This document shows, piece by piece, positions 1-9,647 of a stretch of 64,000 nt of DNA. A program made the translations under genes and the position numbers. Below the pieces are notes generated by a model, which was not told the DNA's origin, did not search any database, and worked only from the letters and a program-made list of their open reading frames with translations. Within the stretch, counting starts at the first letter, position 1; every line of letters begins with the position of its first letter. The DNA is from Porphyromonadaceae bacterium UBA3318. GTDB lineage: Bacteria; Bacteroidota; Bacteroidia; Bacteroidales; Muribaculaceae. The stretch is taken from positions 56,246 to 120,245 of the forward strand of contig DESI01000010.1 of assembly GCA_002361235.1 (NCBI GenBank), in the 5' to 3' direction.

Positions 1-23
1 AGGTTTGAATCCTGCACGAATCA
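1..23 (+). tRNA. 3' end of a tRNA gene (cut by window edge)
   Basis: The first bases read as the end of a T-arm (AGG, seven-base loop TTTGAAT, CCTGC) followed by a seven-base acceptor strand (ACGAATC) and a discriminator A. CCA is not encoded, which is common in Bacteroidota. The loop has T where TTC is usual, and the anticodon lies outside the window, so the isotype cannot be given. The terminator immediately downstream supports the end of a short RNA gene here. Confidence 0.5.
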
Positions 24-30
24 CTCTCAA

Positions 31-62
31 TGCGGCAAGTTTCCACTTGCCGCACTTCTTTT
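31..62 (+). terminator. Intrinsic terminator after the partial tRNA
   Basis: A perfect 9-bp stem (TGCGGCAAG at 31-39 with CTTGCCGCA at 46-54) closes a 6-nt loop and is followed by the pyrimidine-rich tail CTTCTTTT. It is oriented to end plus-strand transcription from the tRNA. Confidence 0.85.
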
Positions 63-126
63 ATAAGACATCTTTCTTTCAGACCTATGAATTGCGGGTC
101 AGCGGATTTTCGGGTCAGCGAATAGT

Positions 127-1815
127 TTATTTTACATGATCATAAATCCACGGCTTGCCGTTCACGTAGCGCCGACGCGTCTTGAACCGATCGGACAATA
201 CATCACGAGAAGCGTCGTAGTATGGATATGACGTTCCGGTAACAGTCATAAGCATATAAATAATGTCTCCCGTTGATATAGCCTTATGCGTCGATGCAGC
301 AATTGTAGCCGTAAGATCGGGATATAATTGTCTGAATCCGGAATTTAAGTATATGATGAACGGCACATTCACTCTTTTCTCATCCCTTCCAAGAAAATCC
401 CTGTCATCATACACATTCTCGCCATGATCCGATACATATAGCATAAGCATCGGACGTTTGGTTCGAGACACCATATTTATAACGCTGTCAAGAACAAAAT
501 CCGTGTAGCGAATTGAGTTGTCGTATTCTGCAACAGTCTGAGCTTTATCCTTATTCAACCAGGGCTTCCGGAAATGTTTCAGAACTGAATCTGCATTGAA
601 ATAATTGAATTTATCCGGGTATCGGCTCCTATATAATGTATGAGAACCCATTAAATGCACTCCGAGCAATTTGCAGTCAGCATTCTCATTAATGCCTTGC
701 TTAATATCGGATAACAATGTCTCGTCAGGCATGATCAACTGATGATCCTCTGAACTTTCGTGTTTAAAAATAACGTTGTCAGACTTTGAAACCATCGCAG
801 CCGTGCTGTTACTCCACATCCCTGTGCGTTCCTGATTAGAAAGCCACCACACTTTATAGCCGGCATTTTTGAACAAGTCTATCAATAATGGGAACTCATA
901 CCAGGCTCTAACTGTTTCCCTGTCATCCATGAAACTTAACAGTCTTTCCATATTTTGAGCCGTACTGGTCGATGAAGCAACGGCATCGGTATATATGAAC
1001 AGGCTGTCGCGTTTCGCCTGCATCCGAGGCGAAGTATTCAAAGGATAACTATATATGGATAGATGCTCGCGTGACGCCGATTCCCCTATTATCAGGCACA
1101 CGTCAGCAAGCCGTTGAGATTCCAATGCGTCTTTTTCGGGAAACTCTCGGACATGACTTAACATATCTTCCAGCTGATGTCGTTCCTTAACAGTATAGAC
1201 TATGGATTTTGTGATACGCGTAAGCATTAATATGGATGTACGCCCTGCCGACATGGTCGAGAATCCATATATCACCGAGCCGAATCCTATTATTGAGCAT
1301 ACATATATCAGGAAGCCTAATATATATCCTTTTGCATACTCCGATAGTAAATAAATAGAAACAGATACCCCGATTATGACAATCCATATAATTGAATTAT
1401 TTATAATCGTAACAATATTGCCGACCAACGCGGGCATGAATTCCTTTACTTCCTGCACGTTGGTCTGCGCAAGCACGGTTATCAGATGGTTACTGATTCC
1501 AAAACCATATAACTTATAACATACGCCATTCAACAATCCCAACAGACAGAATAATGACACAAGCACCCACACACATGTCTGCATCCATTGTTTTCTTCTT
1601 GTCCACCACAAAAGGAGCACCCAGATGGCTGACTTCAAAGCTGAAATCATAAATATCCCCGTCCAGATTATTGGGCTTGGCAGATTTATCAGATCACTAT
1701 ATCCAAAGTCAGCGATACCAAGAAATGCGAATATGTAGATAACACACCAGTATATGATGTACTTTCGGCTGGAGAATGGCATCGTAGCTCTTAATATACA
1801 ATCCTTTAGGTTCAT
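127..1815 (-). CDS. EptA-like phosphoethanolamine transferase (membrane sulfatase-fold protein)
   Basis: Inner-membrane protein whose periplasmic alkaline-phosphatase/sulfatase-fold domain probably transfers phosphoethanolamine to lipid A or another surface glycan. The N-terminal part has several hydrophobic segments up to about residue 190. The catalytic half has the family signature GESASREHLSIYSYP (metal-binding Glu in GES), a Thr/Ser-rich STSTAQNME stretch where the family's nucleophilic Thr lies, and SDHGEN, a metal-binding Asp-His pair. The frame is open ten codons further upstream to a TTG at 1845, but the ATG at 1815 is the better start and gives 562 aa, a normal length. It is the last gene of a minus-strand run after the ClC channel (gap about 75 nt). 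The exact acceptor cannot be read from sequence. Confidence 0.85.
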   Translation of the reverse strand: MNLKDCILRATMPFSSRKYIIYWCVIYIFAFLGIADFGYSDLINLPSPIIWTGIFMISALKSAIWVLLLWWTRRKQWMQTCVWVLVSLFCLLGLLNGVCYKLYGFGISNHLITVLAQTNVQEVKEFMPALVGNIVTIINNSIIWIVIIGVSVSIYLLSEYAKGYILGFLIYVCSIIGFGSVIYGFSTMSAGRTSILMLTRITKSIVYTVKERHQLEDMLSHVREFPEKDALESQRLADVCLIIGESASREHLSIYSYPLNTSPRMQAKRDSLFIYTDAVASSTSTAQNMERLLSFMDDRETVRAWYEFPLLIDLFKNAGYKVWWLSNQERTGMWSNSTAAMVSKSDNVIFKHESSEDHQLIMPDETLLSDIKQGINENADCKLLGVHLMGSHTLYRSRYPDKFNYFNADSVLKHFRKPWLNKDKAQTVAEYDNSIRYTDFVLDSVINMVSRTKRPMLMLYVSDHGENVYDDRDFLGRDEKRVNVPFIIYLNSGFRQLYPDLTATIAASTHKAISTGDIIYMLMTVTGTSYPYYDASRDVLSDRFKTRRRYVNGKPWIYDHVK

Positions 1816-1889
1816 TGATCCATTCTTAAACTCTTTAATTCGCAAGAGTCTGTTCTTGAATATGGGGTCTGTTCTTAAATAAATTGATG

Positions 1890-3689
1890 TCAGTCGTCGA
1901 GGAAATGCTTCAGCACCTGGCGATAGGAGTTGAAGATCTTGGACTTGGAAACGAAGCCTACGTATTTGCCCTGGTCGGTTACGGGAAGGTTCCAGGCGTT
2001 GGTCTTGTCGAACGTGCTCATCACCTTGTCCATCGGTTCGTTAACGTCTATTACGGCCGGTGTGGTGGTCATGAACCGCGATACGTGCATCTTCTTATAC
2101 AGGTCCGTACGGAACATGATGTTGCGTATGTCATCAAGCAACACCACGCCTTTCAGATACCCCTCGTCGTCCACTACGGGATAGAGATTGCGCTTTGAGA
2201 CCGAGATTACGTCCACCACTTCCTTCAGGTTCATGTCGGGCTTCACGGCCTTGAAATCGCGCTCTATCACCTTGTCCATCTTCATCAGCGTCAGCACGGC
2301 CTTATCCTTCTGGTGCGTCAGCAGGTCGCCGGCCTTGGCCAGACGCATGGTGTAGATGCTGTATGGCAGGAATATCTGAATCGTGATGTACGCCAGCGTG
2401 GAAACTATCAGCAACGGCAGGAACAAGTCGTAGCCTCCCGTCATCTCGGCCGTGAGGAAGATGGCCATCAGCGGAGCGTGCATGACGCCGCTCATCACTC
2501 CCGCCATGCCCATCAGCGTGAAATTCTTCTGCGACAGTTCCACGCCGAGGTCAAGGTTATTGAATATGTAGGCGAACAGGAAGCCCGTGAGCGCGCCCAC
2601 AAACAGCGAGGGCGCGAACGTACCGCCCACACCGCCGGCTCCATTCGTAGCCGATGTGGCGAATGCCTTCATCAACGTGATGGCCGCGATAAACAGCGTG
2701 ATGAACCATACATTGTCACGGTCTACATAGAACACCGTTCCGTTCATTACTGCCGAGACATTGCCGTCAAGCAGGTTGTTGATGGTGCCGTAACCTTCGC
2801 CATACAGCGGCGGAAACAGGAATACCATGCCGGCTATCAGCGTCCCGCCGACCACGATACGCCATCCCTGCTGCTTGATTTTGCGGAACATACTCTCCAT
2901 CATGAACATAACCTTGGTGAAGTAATACGATATCATTCCACAGATCACGCCCAATATGATGGTATACGGAATTTTGTTGGTCATGAACGCCTCCGACTGC
3001 GTGAAGAAGAACTCGGCGTCATAGCCCTCAAGCACATAGGCCACCGTAGCGCCGGCTATCGACGACAGCAGCAGCGGCATCACCGTGACGCCTGTCAGGT
3101 CTATCATCAGCACCTCAAGCGTGAACAGCATACCGGCAATCGGCGCGCGGAATATGCCGGCTATACCGGCAGCAGCCCCGCAACCCACCAACAGCATCAG
3201 CACCTTGGGACTCAGACGGAACGCCTGACCCACATTCGAGCCGATGGCGGCCCCCGTGTAGACGATGGGGCCCTCCGCTCCGACCGATCCGCCGAATCCG
3301 ATGGTGATGGACGATGCAACCAATGACGCATACATGTTCTTGCGCTTCAGTCGCGACTTATTGCGCGATATGGCATACAGCACCTTCGTGACGCCATGCG
3401 AGATGTTATCCTTTACCACATACTTCACGAACAGAACCGTCAGCAGGATGCCGACTACCGGATACACCAGATACAGATAATTGGCGTTAGTGGTCGAGAA
3501 ATGCGACGTCAGCCACGTGGCTATCAGATGTATCAGAAACTTCAGCAGCTGGGCGGCAAAACCGCCGGCTATGCCCACGAACAATGCAAGGATCAACACG
3601 AAAGTCTTCTCCTTGACATGATGCTCGCGCCATATCACCACCCGCATCCACCAGTCCGTAAATCTATTATGCGTCTCCTTATAAGCCAT
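1890..3689 (-). CDS. ClC-family chloride channel/transporter with C-terminal CBS pair
   Basis: Voltage-gated-type chloride channel or Cl-/H+ antiporter of 599 aa. The membrane core has the hallmark selectivity motifs: GGSVGAEGP at residues 133-141 (E139 is the gating glutamate position), GIAGIFRAPIAG shortly after, and GGTFAPSLFVGA further on (the GxFxP motif). After about residue 460 come two CBS modules, regulatory domains that usually bind adenine nucleotides. It starts 3 nt after the stop of the sugar transferase gene, so the two are very likely co-transcribed. Whether it works as channel or antiporter is not decided by these motifs. Confidence 0.95.
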   Translation of the reverse strand: MAYKETHNRFTDWWMRVVIWREHHVKEKTFVLILALFVGIAGGFAAQLLKFLIHLIATWLTSHFSTTNANYLYLVYPVVGILLTVLFVKYVVKDNISHGVTKVLYAISRNKSRLKRKNMYASLVASSITIGFGGSVGAEGPIVYTGAAIGSNVGQAFRLSPKVLMLLVGCGAAAGIAGIFRAPIAGMLFTLEVLMIDLTGVTVMPLLLSSIAGATVAYVLEGYDAEFFFTQSEAFMTNKIPYTIILGVICGMISYYFTKVMFMMESMFRKIKQQGWRIVVGGTLIAGMVFLFPPLYGEGYGTINNLLDGNVSAVMNGTVFYVDRDNVWFITLFIAAITLMKAFATSATNGAGGVGGTFAPSLFVGALTGFLFAYIFNNLDLGVELSQKNFTLMGMAGVMSGVMHAPLMAIFLTAEMTGGYDLFLPLLIVSTLAYITIQIFLPYSIYTMRLAKAGDLLTHQKDKAVLTLMKMDKVIERDFKAVKPDMNLKEVVDVISVSKRNLYPVVDDEGYLKGVVLLDDIRNIMFRTDLYKKMHVSRFMTTTPAVIDVNEPMDKVMSTFDKTNAWNLPVTDQGKYVGFVSKSKIFNSYRQVLKHFLDD

Positions 3690-3692
3690 ATC

Positions 3693-5123
3693 CTATTTAC
3701 CTTCGCCGGTCACTACCGTCTTTATGGTATATATCATTATCTTGACGTCCGTCAATATCGACATATTGTTCAGGTATATCAGGTCATAGCGAAGCCTCTC
3801 GACCATCTGGTCTATGTTCTCGGCATATCCGTACTTCACCATACCCCACGAGGTGATGCCGGGCACCGTACGGAACACGAGGCTGTAGTACGGAGCTTTC
3901 TCCATGATCTGACGTATGAAGTATTCCCGTTCGGGTCTGGGCCCTACGAACGACATATCCCCTTTCAGCACGTTCCAGAACTGGGGCAGTTCGTCAAGCC
4001 TGTATTTGCGCATAACGCGTCCCGCAGGCGTGATACGGCTGTCGCCGTCATGCGACAGCTGCGGTCCGGCCTTCTCCGCATCGACATACATGGAGCGGAA
4101 CTTATACATCCTGAAGGGCTTCTGGTGCAATCCTACCCTCTCCTGACTGTATATGGCTCCTCCGGGCGATGACAGCCGTACCCACAGGTAAATGGCCAGA
4201 TAAAGCGGACTAAGCACCGTCATCACCACAATTGACATCACCACGTCGAACGTGCGCTTCACATTCATCTGGAACTCGCTCATGCTCGGCGACGTAAGAT
4301 CCACAAACGGAAGGCCCATTATGTCGCCCTGGCGGATGCTCGACGTTACGTACGAGAAGGTATCCGGGTTTATCTTAATGGGTATGTCCAGGCCTATCAG
4401 CCGGTCAAGTATGTGCATCACCTTTACATCCGAAAAGCGTTGCATGGCGATAATGACCTGGTCCGGCTTCATTTCACGGCACACATCCATCAGCCGGGAC
4501 ATGGGCCACACGCGCATACCGTCCGCCACGCTGTCCTCCCCTTCCAGCGCCACATAACCGATGATATGTACCGGCACCTCCAGTTTCGAAATCTGAAGCT
4601 GTGCAGCCACATCACGGCTGTTTTGCGAATTTCCGATTATCAGTACGTTTTTTCTCTTGTTGCTACGGACGCGCCGGATGCAATATGAATTCACAATCAG
4701 ACGCCCCGCATACAGAAACACGAACAGCAACGCCCACAGCAATACCAGCAGCAGATAATAAATCTTTTTGGCCGGTGCGTCGTTCAGCATGAACAGTATG
4801 AATATCAGGGCTGTATTGAATGCGCCGGACCACAGAGAATTTGTTGCGATGCTCAGCCGGGCCTTCATGAACGGCTTGTTGTAAAAACCCGACAACCAGT
4901 ATATCCCGAGCATTCCCAACGGCACGAATATTTCCTCAAGAATTATTTTGCGCGAAAAGATGAAGCCTGCGAATGTCTCGTTCTCGAATTCCTCCAGTCC
5001 GGCCAACAGTATGTAGTAACGGCAGATGTTGAACAGCACGAACGCAATGAACGTAGTGGCCAGATCGGTCACTACATATATCCATCGAGCCTGCCTTATA
5101 CTTAAATCCTTACCGCTACTCAT
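3693..5123 (-). CDS. Polyprenyl glycosylphosphotransferase (exopolysaccharide-type sugar transferase)
   Basis: WcaJ/PglC-superfamily enzyme that transfers a sugar-1-phosphate onto undecaprenyl phosphate to start a surface glycan. The 476-aa protein has four or five N-terminal membrane helices, a central Rossmann-like region beginning NVLIIGNSQNSRDVA, and the C-terminal bacterial sugar transferase domain. That domain begins KRTFDVVMS and contains QERVGLHQKPFRMYKFRSM, RKYRLDELPQFWNVLKGDMS and FVGPRPER, all family signatures. It lies between folK (gap 21 nt) and the ClC gene (gap 3 nt). No other glycan cluster genes are nearby, so the sugar and glycan are unknown. Confidence 0.93.
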   Translation of the reverse strand: MSSGKDLSIRQARWIYVVTDLATTFIAFVLFNICRYYILLAGLEEFENETFAGFIFSRKIILEEIFVPLGMLGIYWLSGFYNKPFMKARLSIATNSLWSGAFNTALIFILFMLNDAPAKKIYYLLLVLLWALLFVFLYAGRLIVNSYCIRRVRSNKRKNVLIIGNSQNSRDVAAQLQISKLEVPVHIIGYVALEGEDSVADGMRVWPMSRLMDVCREMKPDQVIIAMQRFSDVKVMHILDRLIGLDIPIKINPDTFSYVTSSIRQGDIMGLPFVDLTSPSMSEFQMNVKRTFDVVMSIVVMTVLSPLYLAIYLWVRLSSPGGAIYSQERVGLHQKPFRMYKFRSMYVDAEKAGPQLSHDGDSRITPAGRVMRKYRLDELPQFWNVLKGDMSFVGPRPEREYFIRQIMEKAPYYSLVFRTVPGITSWGMVKYGYAENIDQMVERLRYDLIYLNNMSILTDVKIMIYTIKTVVTGEGK

Positions 5124-5144
5124 CTGTTGTTACTGTTCCAACCT

Positions 5145-5522
5145 CTATATTCCGGGTCCAAGTTCCCTGTACCCCCTTAAGAAGTATTCCCGTTCCATGT
5201 CCCTTGGTCTCAACACGGTGCCGTTACATATCACAAGGTCTATGTCTATGGGTACGTCTCCGCGTCGTCGCGCCGATTCGTCACGACCTGCATTCAGCTC
5301 ATACAGTCGGGCCGCCGCATCTATCTCGCCTTGCGACAACGCCGTGTCTCCGGCCATCACCGCATTGCAATATTTCCGCCCCGTGGGATGGAAGTCGTCG
5401 GTCTCGTATATACCGGAACAAGCCGTGCAGCGCAATATAGTCTGAATCCAGGTCATGGCCGCAGCCACGCGCGCCATCCGGTCCTCCACATTGCTTCCCA
5501 ACGATATCACCACCCTGTTCAT
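5145..5522 (-). CDS. folK: 2-amino-4-hydroxy-6-hydroxymethyldihydropteridine pyrophosphokinase
   Basis: HPPK transfers pyrophosphate from ATP to 6-hydroxymethyl-7,8-dihydropterin in folate synthesis. The protein begins VVISLGSNVEDR, the family N-terminus (SLGSN), and has RRRGDVPIDIDLVI, equivalent to the metal- and ATP-binding DxDID motif, then RPRDMEREYFLRGYREL, the usual C-terminal motif. At 125 aa it is shorter than the usual 155-170; the missing length lies between the N-terminal motif and the DID motif. The catalytic motifs are intact. It starts 7 nt after the metallophosphoesterase stop in the same minus-strand operon. Confidence 0.85.
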   Translation of the reverse strand: MNRVVISLGSNVEDRMARVAAAMTWIQTILRCTACSGIYETDDFHPTGRKYCNAVMAGDTALSQGEIDAAARLYELNAGRDESARRRGDVPIDIDLVICNGTVLRPRDMEREYFLRGYRELGPGI

Positions 5523-5529
5523 CAGGCTG

Positions 5530-6750
5530 TCACTTTTTCCGAAGCGTTATTACCGTCAGCTCCGGCACTGCGCCCAAGCGCATCGGCATTCCCACTTCGC
5601 CGGCACCGATGTTGACATACAGCCGCGACGGCGTGCCGTCCGTTCCGGTGTCTTCATACAGGCCGCCCCAATACTTGTATCGCCAGGCCGCAGGTGAGAA
5701 TCGCTGCCCGAACATATCGGCCTCTATCTGCATGGCATGCGTATGACCCGACAGACTCAGGTCGATGTTGCTGTTTTTCTTAACAACCTGATTCCAATGC
5801 TCGGGATTGTGTGTCATCAGTATCTTGAAGTTTCCGTCCTTCAGACCTACCCCTTTCCCCTTGTATGCCTTCACCAGATCGCCGTATTGGCCGAACGGAG
5901 GTTCGCCCCAGTTCTCCACTCCGATCATGGCTATGGAATCTGTACCTCGCTTTATGAATTCGTGGCTGTTGTTCAGCAGTTTCCAGCCCATCTCTCCCTG
6001 CCGGTCCTTGAGTTGCTGCAGGTTGGCCGCTTTGCTCGCCGCCGAACTCCAGTCGACATAATCGCCATAATCATGGTTGCCCAATACGGAATAGACCCCA
6101 TCCTTGGCTTTCAGCCGCTTCAAAACAGTGTGAAACGGTTCCAACTCACAGGTCTTGCGGTTAACAATATCCCCCGTGAACATTATCACGTCGGGCTGCA
6201 AGGCATTGATGCTGTCCACCAGTTTCGACACGAATGCCGTATCGCCGCCCCATGTACCCGTATGCACGTCGCTGAACTGCACTATGCGATAGCCATTGAA
6301 CGATGCGGGGAGCTTCTCCGAGGTTATGTCGACGTTCTTTACATCGATGTTATGACGTGTTACCATCACACCATACCACATCATGCCGCATACCAACAAT
6401 CCCAACGGCACTCCGATCATAGCCCCGTAATTCGACAGTCTGCGAGAACCGATATTGCATAGTCTGCCGATCATAGAGCAGAGCGCATATACGGTCTTGC
6501 CCGCGATAATGGTAAGATAGGTGAACAGCAGCCACATCACGGGAATTACATCGCGACCTTCATCGCGCAGCGGAAGGCTGAACGCCACTATCAGCAACGC
6601 CCAGCAAGGCACACACGAGGCTATGTACAGCCACCCGTCGCGCTTGCGTTTCGGCTTGCCGCTGATGGACCGCACATCATAATAGATGTAGCCGTCTATG
6701 ATCAGCGTCAGTATCACCATTATCAATATTCCCGTCAGCGGCAGTCTCAT
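5530..6750 (-). CDS. Membrane-anchored calcineurin-like metallophosphoesterase
   Basis: Two-metal phosphoesterase of 406 aa. About four hydrophobic segments fill the first 130 residues, followed by a complete catalytic domain: FSDVHTG (DxH), FTGDIVNRK (GDxxN-type), LGNHDYG (GNHD), THNPEHW and SGHTHAMQ (GHTH). This resembles the YkuE/YaeI group of membrane-associated phosphoesterases, some of which hydrolyse lipid-linked phosphates; the substrate here is unknown. It lies 10 nt downstream of the acyltransferase and 7 nt upstream of folK, so it is probably in their operon. An extracytoplasmic active site is possible but not established. Confidence 0.9.
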   Translation of the reverse strand: MRLPLTGILIMVILTLIIDGYIYYDVRSISGKPKRKRDGWLYIASCVPCWALLIVAFSLPLRDEGRDVIPVMWLLFTYLTIIAGKTVYALCSMIGRLCNIGSRRLSNYGAMIGVPLGLLVCGMMWYGVMVTRHNIDVKNVDITSEKLPASFNGYRIVQFSDVHTGTWGGDTAFVSKLVDSINALQPDVIMFTGDIVNRKTCELEPFHTVLKRLKAKDGVYSVLGNHDYGDYVDWSSAASKAANLQQLKDRQGEMGWKLLNNSHEFIKRGTDSIAMIGVENWGEPPFGQYGDLVKAYKGKGVGLKDGNFKILMTHNPEHWNQVVKKNSNIDLSLSGHTHAMQIEADMFGQRFSPAAWRYKYWGGLYEDTGTDGTPSRLYVNIGAGEVGMPMRLGAVPELTVITLRKK

Positions 6751-6760
6751 ATCGTCGGTT

Positions 6761-7936
6761 TTATTCCATGCCTCCCAACAAGGTCTTCAGCTTGTTCTTC
6801 AGCGGATTGGCATACATGGTCAGCATCATCTGCATCATGAACTCATGTTCTTCTTCAGACACGTCAGTCAGGTCCACCTTCGACAGCTGCTTGTTGAAAT
6901 AGTCTATGGTCTCCACACGTTCAGACTCGGTGTATTTGCCGGCAAAACGTCTGGTATTGTACAGCATGTCGAATGCCACATAATTGATGGGGAATATCTC
7001 GTAGCTGCGGTGTATGGCCTGGTCTATCAGGCATCCCACATACCGTGCTGCGATATTGGTCTCGGGGAAATCCCCTATCAGGTCAATCTTCGTGTTAAGG
7101 CGCGGCGTCAGCTGGAAATGCACCCTGCCCTTGAACTGCAGCAGGCCTGTCTCCATGCTGAACAGATCGTCACGCTGCGATTTCTTGAAATCCGGATTGC
7201 GGCGACGCATCAGGAATTCCTTGGCCTTCAGATAGTCGTTCGGGTCGAACTCATAGCTGATGGACACAGGCATGATGTTTATTTCCCTCAGACGCTCCAG
7301 GAACGTTCCCTCGCCGGCTATGCCCAGCATCTTCACCAGCGATTCCTGCGTCTTGTCCGAGCTGTCCTTGGCCCTTCCCTCGCGCTGTGCTATCCAGATG
7401 CTCTCGTGCTTCTCAAGTATGGCGTAATGTATGTAGGCCGACAGTTTCCTGGCGGCCATCAATCCCTCGCGCAGCCCCGTGTTGCGCTTCACTATGAACG
7501 ACTTGTTGAGTCTCACCAGATCCGTAATCCAGTCGAACACCAGCAGGTTGTTGCCTATGGCCACTTCCGACGTGGGTATGTCGTGACGCAGGAATGCCAG
7601 ATTCAGGAACGAAGCGTCCAGCACAATGTCTCGGTGATTGGTCACGAACGCATAGTTCTGGCCCGGATTGTAATACTTCACACCGCCCAGGGATATTCCG
7701 GCGGTAGTGGTTTTGGCCAGCATTTCCAGAAACGGATACATCACCTGTGTCTGGAAATCATGCTTGTTGTCTATGTTATGAAGCTCGTTGAGCAGCGACG
7801 GCATATCTTCAGCCGGCATAACGTAATTGACGGCATGAAGAAATCCGGGGTCCCTGACCAAAGACTCCATTTTTTCATGAAACAGCGAATCGTCGTATGG
7901 CGATATGTCACTGAAATCATATTCCGAATTATTCAT
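6761..7936 (-). CDS. 1-acylglycerol-3-phosphate-type acyltransferase (PlsC/PlsB superfamily)
   Basis: Glycerolipid acyltransferase-like protein of 391 aa. The catalytic HX4D motif is NHRDIVLD near residue 105, where His and Asp form the acyl-transfer dyad. The later block WIAQREGRAKDS corresponds to the family's FPEGTR-type phosphate-binding motif. There is no clear membrane helix, and the protein is longer than a typical PlsC (about 240 aa), closer to the PlsB-like group found in Bacteroidota. It is first in the minus-strand cluster with the metallophosphoesterase, folK, sugar transferase and ClC genes and has a good promoter about 110 nt upstream. The acyl donor and exact acceptor are not deducible. 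Confidence 0.85.
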   Translation of the reverse strand: MNNSEYDFSDISPYDDSLFHEKMESLVRDPGFLHAVNYVMPAEDMPSLLNELHNIDNKHDFQTQVMYPFLEMLAKTTTAGISLGGVKYYNPGQNYAFVTNHRDIVLDASFLNLAFLRHDIPTSEVAIGNNLLVFDWITDLVRLNKSFIVKRNTGLREGLMAARKLSAYIHYAILEKHESIWIAQREGRAKDSSDKTQESLVKMLGIAGEGTFLERLREINIMPVSISYEFDPNDYLKAKEFLMRRRNPDFKKSQRDDLFSMETGLLQFKGRVHFQLTPRLNTKIDLIGDFPETNIAARYVGCLIDQAIHRSYEIFPINYVAFDMLYNTRRFAGKYTESERVETIDYFNKQLSKVDLTDVSEEEHEFMMQMMLTMYANPLKNKLKTLLGGME

Positions 7937-8044
7937 ATCTATCGTCTGTAAAATGGCTTGCCGGTACGGTCTTTTTATGCCTGCTGTGATGATAATAACA
8001 CTTCAAGCTCGTCAATTGACTTCCGCACAGGGCCATATTCTTGA

Positions 8045-8076
8045 CAAAGATACTAAAAAATCACTTATCCACCAAA
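8045..8076 (-). promoter_or_regulatory. Bacteroidota-type promoter for the acyltransferase operon
   Basis: Read on the minus strand: TTTG (8076-8073), 20-nt spacer, TATCTTTG (8052-8045), a full match to the Bacteroidota -33/-7 consensus. The -33 box lies inside the 3' end of the preceding gene. The predicted transcript would have a leader of roughly 100 nt before the start at 7936. Confidence 0.7.
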
Positions 8077-9647
8077 TTGAGATTCTGGCGCAGCGCCATG
8101 TTCAGGTGTCCCTGCAGGTATTCAAGCAAATCCTCGAAGTACATGTCGCGGTTGTCGTGCCACGTGCCGCGCTGCTTAAGGCTCTTGTAGAACCATACAT
8201 ACAGGTTGGAATTATGGCGGTTGTGCGGCAGACGGCCTGTTTCCTCGGCCAGCTTCCGCACCATGCGGCATTTCTCGCGGAATATGTGTTCCTGTCCGTT
8301 CTGCGGCAGGTCGGACGATTCCTTCAGATACTTGTTCAGCACATTGATCTGACTTTCCGATGCCTCCACCTTGCCGCACTGTATGTTTTTGCGCCAGCGG
8401 TCCAGCGAGCTCTCCTCCTCGTTCGAGTTAGTGTACGGCAACCGGCCCTCTTCATCCACGAATTTCATAAAGTTGTCCATGCGTTCGTTGAATGTCTCCC
8501 GACGCTTCACCTTGCGCACCTTAAGCTCACGGTCGTCGTAATTCTTGCCGGCCAGTCCCACGAGATTGCCGACGAATACCTCGTACAGACCGTCGGGATT
8601 GGCGTATATCAGGGTCGACACGCTCTTCTCGTTTGTGTCCGGGAAATTTTCACGAACCTTGGCCGTCAGTTCCGACAATGTCAGGGGACGGTCGTAGCCA
8701 TCCAGCACTTCGGGGATATGATCTTTCAGACATCCCGAGTAGATATCCGGCCATTCCTTCAACGCATACAAGCCACGCTTGCCCATACTGATCACGTTCT
8801 CATTCCGCAGCAGATAGGAATGGACCGAGCTTTGGGAGTCGATCTTCTCGGCGGGATGTGTGTTGTTGTAGACCGCGAATATTTCGTTCACCGACATAGG
8901 GGTGCCTTTCTCGCGCAGCACTCGTTCTATAGCCAGCGAGCGATCCAGCGAATTATGCTCGAACACCAGCTGATTGTCCTTGTTGGTCTGCACCCCGTCA
9001 CGTTTCAGCAGATACGTGGACATCACGTCGCATATCTCCTTCATCTCGTCGTCGCTCAGATTGTGCTTGGTCACGGTGTTGAAGAAGTGGCTCAGTTCGA
9101 TGGTCTCGTTGTCATACCGGCGCAATGCGAAACGAGTCTCTATCTTTTTCAATACCCCGCGCAACTTGATCAGCCCGAGCTTGCTGCGGTCCACCATAAA
9201 CGACACTCCGCTCTCGGTGGTGAGAACGCCGTAATCGGAATTGGCCATACATATCAGTGCCATTATCTCGCGTGGAGTGTAGTTCAGGTTATTCTGCATG
9301 TTAATGTCATTCCAGCGGCTGTCCCAGCTGCCTACCATGGGTTCGGTGAATAAGCGAGACACATTGTCGCGCACCATACTCACCACCGGGTCTTCCGGCA
9401 AGCCGGACATTGTAATCTGACGCACGCGCTCGTTGGTCAGATTATATTTATTGCTGAGTTCCTGCACGCTGTAGCATTTCCGTTCGGAGTTAAGGCCATA
9501 GAAATCACGCAACATACATGCAGTCGTCTTTGAGTTCCAGTTCACGTATTTCTGCCAGATGCTCATGGAGGGCAACTCCTTGCCGAGTATCTCGATTACG
9601 CCTAAATGTGCCTGTTCGCTATATGTCAGGAACGGATACAGGTGCAT
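8061..9647 (-). CDS. Unknown protein with sigma region 4-like HTH and two helicase-associated-like repeats
   Basis: No known gene recognised. Residues 58-78 (VQELSNKYNLTNERVRQI) closely resemble the sigma-70 region 4.2 helix-turn-helix, in which the motif is RERIRQI. The C-terminal third has two similar blocks, about residues 385-430 (FMKFVDEEGRLPY followed by SSLDRWRKN) and 465-520 (VRKLAEETGRLP followed by NLYVWFYKS), that look like the helicase-associated (HA) DNA-binding repeat. The gene overlaps the preceding one by 22 nt in another frame. The frame stays open and protein-like for at least 35 codons upstream of the 9647 Met without offering a start, so this is probably the second part of a longer gene (see findings). 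A DNA-binding or transcription-related role is inference. Confidence 0.75.
   Translation of the reverse strand: MHLYPFLTYSEQAHLGVIEILGKELPSMSIWQKYVNWNSKTTACMLRDFYGLNSERKCYSVQELSNKYNLTNERVRQITMSGLPEDPVVSMVRDNVSRLFTEPMVGSWDSRWNDINMQNNLNYTPREIMALICMANSDYGVLTTESGVSFMVDRSKLGLIKLRGVLKKIETRFALRRYDNETIELSHFFNTVTKHNLSDDEMKEICDVMSTYLLKRDGVQTNKDNQLVFEHNSLDRSLAIERVLREKGTPMSVNEIFAVYNNTHPAEKIDSQSSVHSYLLRNENVISMGKRGLYALKEWPDIYSGCLKDHIPEVLDGYDRPLTLSELTAKVRENFPDTNEKSVSTLIYANPDGLYEVFVGNLVGLAGKNYDDRELKVRKVKRRETFNERMDNFMKFVDEEGRLPYTNSNEEESSLDRWRKNIQCGKVEASESQINVLNKYLKESSDLPQNGQEHIFREKCRMVRKLAEETGRLPHNRHNSNLYVWFYKSLKQRGTWHDNRDMYFEDLLEYLQGHLNMALRQNLNLVDK

Noticed and set aside
7905..9353. A 482-codon plus-strand frame opposite the sigma-4-like gene
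   Set aside because: Antisense shadow; the minus-strand frame has recognisable DNA-binding motifs, this one has none.
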